Source: DASXHY01 sp036272195 (GTDB lineage: Bacteria > Verrucomicrobiota > Verrucomicrobiia > Limisphaerales > DASXHY01). From it: a stretch of 64,000 nucleotides of DNA. The notes under the pieces are model-generated. The model did no database searches. It was given only the letters and a program-made list of their open reading frames with translations, and had not been told where the DNA came from. The position numbers and the translations under genes were made by a program. Where the stretch lies: positions 1 to 64,000 of the forward strand of contig DATAZE010000057.1 in the NCBI GenBank assembly GCA_036272195.1, given 5' to 3'. Below, one piece after another: positions 61,293-64,000 of this stretch; within the stretch, counting starts at the first letter, position 1, and each line of letters starts with the position of its first letter.

Positions 61293-62219
61293 ATGAGCAA
61301 AACCGCATTGTTATTCGCCGGGCAGGGCGCGCAGGTCGTGGGGATGGGAAAAGATCTCGCCGAACAATTTCCGTCCGCCAAAGCGTGGTTCGACCGCGCG
61401 AACGCGGCGCTGGGCTTCGACCTGGCTTCGATTTGTTTCAACGGTCCCGACACCGAACTCACCAAGACCGAAAACGCACAACCGGGAATTTTTCTGGTAA
61501 GCTGGGTGGCGTTTCAATTGCTCAAAGAGAAAGTTGCTGGTTTGGACTACCAGGCCACCGCCGGTTTGTCGCTCGGCGAATTCACCGCCCTCACGGCGGC
61601 AGGCGCGCTGAGTTTCGAGGAAGGCCTCCGCGTCGTGCGCCAGCGCGGCAAATTCATGCAGGAAGCCTGCGACACCACCCGCGGCGGCATGGCAGCGGTG
61701 ATCGGATTGGACGAAGCGCCGACACGCGAAGTCTGTGCTGAAGCCGGTGTGGTGCTGGCGAATTTGAATTGCCCCGGACAACTGGTCATTTCCGGCGAAG
61801 CCGAAAAAATTTCCAAGGCCGTGGAACTTGCCAAAGCGAAAGGTGCCAAACGCGCGATTCCACTGCCCGTCGCCGGCGCGTATCACTCGCCGCTGATGGC
61901 CAGCGCCCAATCGAAGCTCCAGGCCGAACTCGCCAAAATCAATTTGTCCGCGCCCAGCGTGCCGGTCATTTCCAATGTCACCGCGCAGCCACACGGTGCA
62001 CCCGCCGACATCAGCGCTCGCCTGGTCGAGCAAGTCACCTCTTCCGTGTTGTGGGAACACTCGATGCGTTATTTGCTGGCACAAGGTTTTACCCGTTTCA
62101 TCGAACTCGGCCCCGGCGCCGCCCTCAGTGGTTTCATGAAACGCATTGATAAAGGCGCACAAATGCTGAACGTGGCGGATGCGGCAAGTTTGGAGACGAC
62201 CGCAAAAGCATTGTCCTGA
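61293..62219 (+). CDS. fabD: malonyl-CoA:ACP transacylase
   Basis: A 308-aa enzyme that loads malonyl groups onto acyl carrier protein for fatty-acid synthesis. The nucleophile elbow is GLSLGEF with Ser93, the general base His195 lies in GAYHSPLM, and Arg115 in VVRQRGKFMQ would bind the malonyl carboxylate. The N-terminus KTALLFAGQGAQ is standard. It stands alone, without fabH, fabG, acpP or fabF beside it. No other carrier-protein gene is in the window. Confidence 0.95.
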   Translation: MSKTALLFAGQGAQVVGMGKDLAEQFPSAKAWFDRANAALGFDLASICFNGPDTELTKTENAQPGIFLVSWVAFQLLKEKVAGLDYQATAGLSLGEFTALTAAGALSFEEGLRVVRQRGKFMQEACDTTRGGMAAVIGLDEAPTREVCAEAGVVLANLNCPGQLVISGEAEKISKAVELAKAKGAKRAIPLPVAGAYHSPLMASAQSKLQAELAKINLSAPSVPVISNVTAQPHGAPADISARLVEQVTSSVLWEHSMRYLLAQGFTRFIELGPGAALSGFMKRIDKGAQMLNVADAASLETTAKALS

Positions 62220-62267
62220 TCCGTCAGTTGCGGGAACCGTCGATTCACTTCTCCTTCAAAACAAAAA

Positions 62268-62291
62268 GGGAGCGCCCCGCAGGACGCTCCC
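62268..62291 (-). terminator. intrinsic terminator of the minus-strand hypothetical gene
   Basis: GGGAGCG (62268-62274) pairs with CGCTCCC (62285-62291) around a 10-nt loop. On the minus strand the hairpin is followed by TTTTTGTTTT (62258-62267). It therefore ends the minus-strand gene 62324-62875, and in the plus direction it follows fabD without a T run. Confidence 0.7.
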
Positions 62292-62323
62292 ATTCCCCTG
62301 TTTTACCCCTGATCGGCGTAAAC

Positions 62324-62875
62324 TTATGTCGCAGGCGCACCGCAATCCGAGTAGCCGACAAACTCGGCCGTGATCTGGTTTTGCGAGGGCAGATGGTAAT
62401 TCAGGATGATGATTTGCGCGAAGCCGACTATGTGATAAGCAGTATTATCGCCTTGCCCCTGCGCCTGGTCCCAAATCGGCACGGTAATCGTGAACCCTTC
62501 CAGCGCATCCAATGACGCGCGGACATGTTTCCCGTTCGAAACACGGGGTTTGCCCGAGACCCATTTGCCGGACATCAATAGATGATCGTTTTGATTGTCA
62601 GGATTGATATAGGTGAAGCTATCGCTAGGCTGAGTGAGGCTGTTAATCAGCGTCGGTTCGTCCGGGTCTCCCGTCCAGGAAAGCCAGCCGAAATTTCCCG
62701 GCTGCGAGCCATTCCAGATATTCGTCAGAATCGCGCCGGGGACAGCAGTGCTGAGGGTTTGGGCCGATAGTGCGATGGGATAAACGGTACAATTTTGCGC
62801 TCGCGCCACTCCGGCCAGCAACAGTGTCGCGGAAAATAACGAACAGAGCCCCCAGGTGGATACTATACGTTTCAT
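62324..62875 (-). CDS. hypothetical secreted protein with TadG-like C-terminal part
   Basis: A 183-aa protein with a signal peptide (MKRIVSTWGLCSLFSATLLLAGVARA|Q). The C-terminal part (VRASLDALEGFTITVPIWDQ, DNTAYHIVGFAQIIILNYHL, NQITAEFVGY) resembles a beta-rich domain seen after Flp-pilus-type TadE/TadG proteins. Its function is unknown. It ends at a clear intrinsic terminator. The 237-nt gap that follows upstream, 62876-63112, shows only a weak minus-strand frame that I do not accept. Confidence 0.65.
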   Translation of the reverse strand: MKRIVSTWGLCSLFSATLLLAGVARAQNCTVYPIALSAQTLSTAVPGAILTNIWNGSQPGNFGWLSWTGDPDEPTLINSLTQPSDSFTYINPDNQNDHLLMSGKWVSGKPRVSNGKHVRASLDALEGFTITVPIWDQAQGQGDNTAYHIVGFAQIIILNYHLPSQNQITAEFVGYSDCGAPAT

Positions 62876-63112
62876 AATCTCAAACGGTTTGGATAATACT
62901 GATTGGTTTTGTTACATCACTGACAAGCGAATACTAAGCAGCGTGGATGCCATACGTGTGATGGAAAACCTATTCCGATAAAGTGAGGCGCCCTTCAAAA
63001 ATCTCAAGCAGCGGAGCTAAAGACTTAGACAGTGGCCGAACAGTGCGGCAATATTCTTTGACAGGGGCCGGAAGCAACAGCGAAAGCAGTTTCAACCGCT
63101 TAAACGGTCCGC

Positions 63113-63709
63113 TTAGTTCTGCGTCAACCACGTCCGCGCCCGTTGATACCATGAATCGCTTGCGGGATCGTCGTCATCGTCCAAAGACTCCGATTTCAAC
63201 GAAACTTTCTCGATCGCTTCCGGCTTTGGCGGCGTTGTTTTTTCGCGGCGACAGGAAACTCCCATGGCCTGGCAAAAACGCTCCACCGAATGCTCGGGCA
63301 CGCGGTCCGAAATGCACAACTCCCCTTCATACGCATCGTTCCACGCGAACAGCAGTTTCGCCTCGCGATAGGCCTTCAAATAGTTAAACAAATCCGAGGC
63401 CGGACGACCCGCCGCCATTTCGCCCAGGCTTTTGAGCAATTCGTCCGACATCGCACAATGGTACATTTGCGGCAGAGGCATGACGGTTTCTTGAACCACC
63501 TCCGTCCAGAACTCGGCTCGATGCGCCGCATACAATCCGGCGGCAGCCGGAGAGATTTTTCCGCCTTCAAAATAAAGAACCGAACCCATCGGCAGCAATT
63601 TCGCCAGGTGCTTGAAAAAAAGCACTGGGTACTCCACGCGCTCAATCACCCAATAACACGGCGTGTCGAAATCAATCCCTCGCCGGTTAAAATGATTTTG
63701 CGTCTTCAT
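63113..63709 (-). CDS. hypothetical protein
   Basis: A 198-aa soluble protein with no signal peptide. The C-terminal third is acidic and basic and low in complexity (KSESLDDDDDPASDSW). It begins MKTQNHFNRRGIDFDTPCYWVIERVEYPV. I do not recognise a family. It lies between a perfect palindrome at 63762-63779 upstream and a minus-strand gene downstream. Nothing in it points to a function. Confidence 0.65.
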   Translation of the reverse strand: MKTQNHFNRRGIDFDTPCYWVIERVEYPVLFFKHLAKLLPMGSVLYFEGGKISPAAAGLYAAHRAEFWTEVVQETVMPLPQMYHCAMSDELLKSLGEMAAGRPASDLFNYLKAYREAKLLFAWNDAYEGELCISDRVPEHSVERFCQAMGVSCRREKTTPPKPEAIEKVSLKSESLDDDDDPASDSWYQRARTWLTQN

Positions 63710-63761
63710 ACGACCTCTGATTTACAGCAGCTAGGACGCCAATTTTCTCGGTAGCGGCGAA

Positions 63762-63779
63762 CGCGTTAACCTTAACGCG
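63762..63779. promoter_or_regulatory. 18-nt perfect inverted repeat
   Basis: CGCGTTAA (63762-63769) and TTAACGCG (63772-63779) are exactly inverted with a 2-nt centre, 53 nt upstream of the minus-strand start at 63709. The loop is too short for a terminator. It could be an operator; the sequence shows no more. Confidence 0.35.
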
Positions 63780-63789
63780 GCGCCACAAT

Positions 63790-64000
63790 CTAACAAAATC
63801 GGCCGACGCCCAAGGAACAGGCGGACGTTACCGAAGTGGGGACGACAGACTCATAAGTTTCAACTGCTTTATTCAATATTTGAGCCTCGACACACCCTCC
63901 GGTGTCTACGGATAGGCTTATGAGTCGCGGCTTATCATCCCGATCCGTTCCTGCTACTTCGAAAAGTGGCAGTCTCGCGAATTCCTCGCGTGTGCGGCGA
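63790..64000 (-). CDS. partial gene at the right edge, C-terminal end
   Basis: The minus-strand frame from the window edge to the TAG at 63790-63792 reads 70 residues without a stop, including EFARLPLFEVAGTDRDDKP and LNKAVETYESVV. Amino-acid use looks coding, but no family is recognised and the start lies outside the window. It may be the 3' end of a gene upstream of 63709. Confidence 0.35.
   Translation of the reverse strand, partial: RRTREEFARLPLFEVAGTDRDDKPRLISLSVDTGGCVEAQILNKAVETYESVVPTSVTSACSLGVGRFC

Noticed and set aside
62970..63152. Minus-strand frame of 60 codons downstream of the hypothetical gene at 63113
   Set aside because: It starts inside that gene in another frame. Codon use looks plausible, so a frameshifted extension is possible, but nothing else supports it.
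1..64000. CRISPR array, prophage, full insertion sequence or rRNA
   Set aside because: No regularly spaced direct repeats, no transposase or integrase-like protein and no rRNA-like sequence were seen.

Overview
The window looks like chromosomal DNA from a Verrucomicrobiota bacterium, most likely a Pedosphaera/Limisphaerales-type soil or freshwater lineage. This is inferred from recognisable features and not from any search. Secreted proteins end in the C-terminal domain common in that phylum (with STNL..W and RYYRA motifs). One secreted or membrane protein ends in the 'WP.DLD.LVP.FLP..P.DP.DG' tail, and there is a stub of the large verrucomicrobial/planctomycete ECF sigma family. Intergenic regions carry REP-like G+C hairpins and the 'CTTTGCG' inverted repeat. 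Shine-Dalgarno sites are rare, and many genes overlap by ATGA/GTGA.

Layout. 1-14.6 kb is housekeeping and accessory: a nucleotidyltransferase-fold protein and a 4'-phosphopantetheinyl transferase, DedA, a family 4 uracil-DNA glycosylase with a membrane protein, an esterase lipoprotein, a zinc alcohol dehydrogenase, a large secreted GH9 glycosidase, an MFS exporter, tRNA-Arg(UCG), and a Phd/PIN toxin-antitoxin pair just after the tRNA. 14.6-49.6 kb is a very large surface-polysaccharide locus. It holds about ten GT4 enzymes, three GT2, one GT9, one GT61, three lipid-linked-sugar-type membrane glycosyltransferases or similar polytopic proteins, a Wzx-like flippase, an O-antigen ligase/polymerase-like protein, a GtrB/GtrA pair, a GDP-mannose 3,5-epimerase-like protein, four SAM methyltransferases, a nucleotidyltransferase-kinase fusion with a HAD phosphatase and a second nucleotidyltransferase, and a GMC oxidoreductase with a ferredoxin-like cysteine motif. 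49.8-52.9 kb has two tandem organophosphate-type MFS transporters. 52.9-57.5 kb has a histidine kinase, an NtrC-type regulator and another membrane glycosyltransferase, all on the minus strand. 57.5-64 kb has an EamA transporter behind an attenuator-like leader, a PEBP protein, a DJ-1/PfpI protein, a ParE/RelE-type toxin-antitoxin pair with a broken antitoxin duplicate beside it, FabD, and hypothetical genes.

How the genes work together. The central block has most of what is needed to make activated sugars, assemble a repeat unit on a lipid carrier, flip it and polymerise it, with methylation and redox tailoring. No initiating phosphoglycosyl transferase and no Wza/Wzc/Wzz export system is visible, so the locus is either incomplete here or uses parts encoded elsewhere. 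Genes are arranged as short runs on both strands and not as one operon.

The most interesting non-coding signals are these: two inverted copies of a ~300 bp element with terminal inverted repeats and an internal hairpin showing compensatory base changes (43052-43343 and 58937-59254); a leader with mutually exclusive hairpins in front of the EamA gene (57812-57882); and a ~45 bp conserved sequence upstream of two polysaccharide genes (38662-38721 and 42862-42921).
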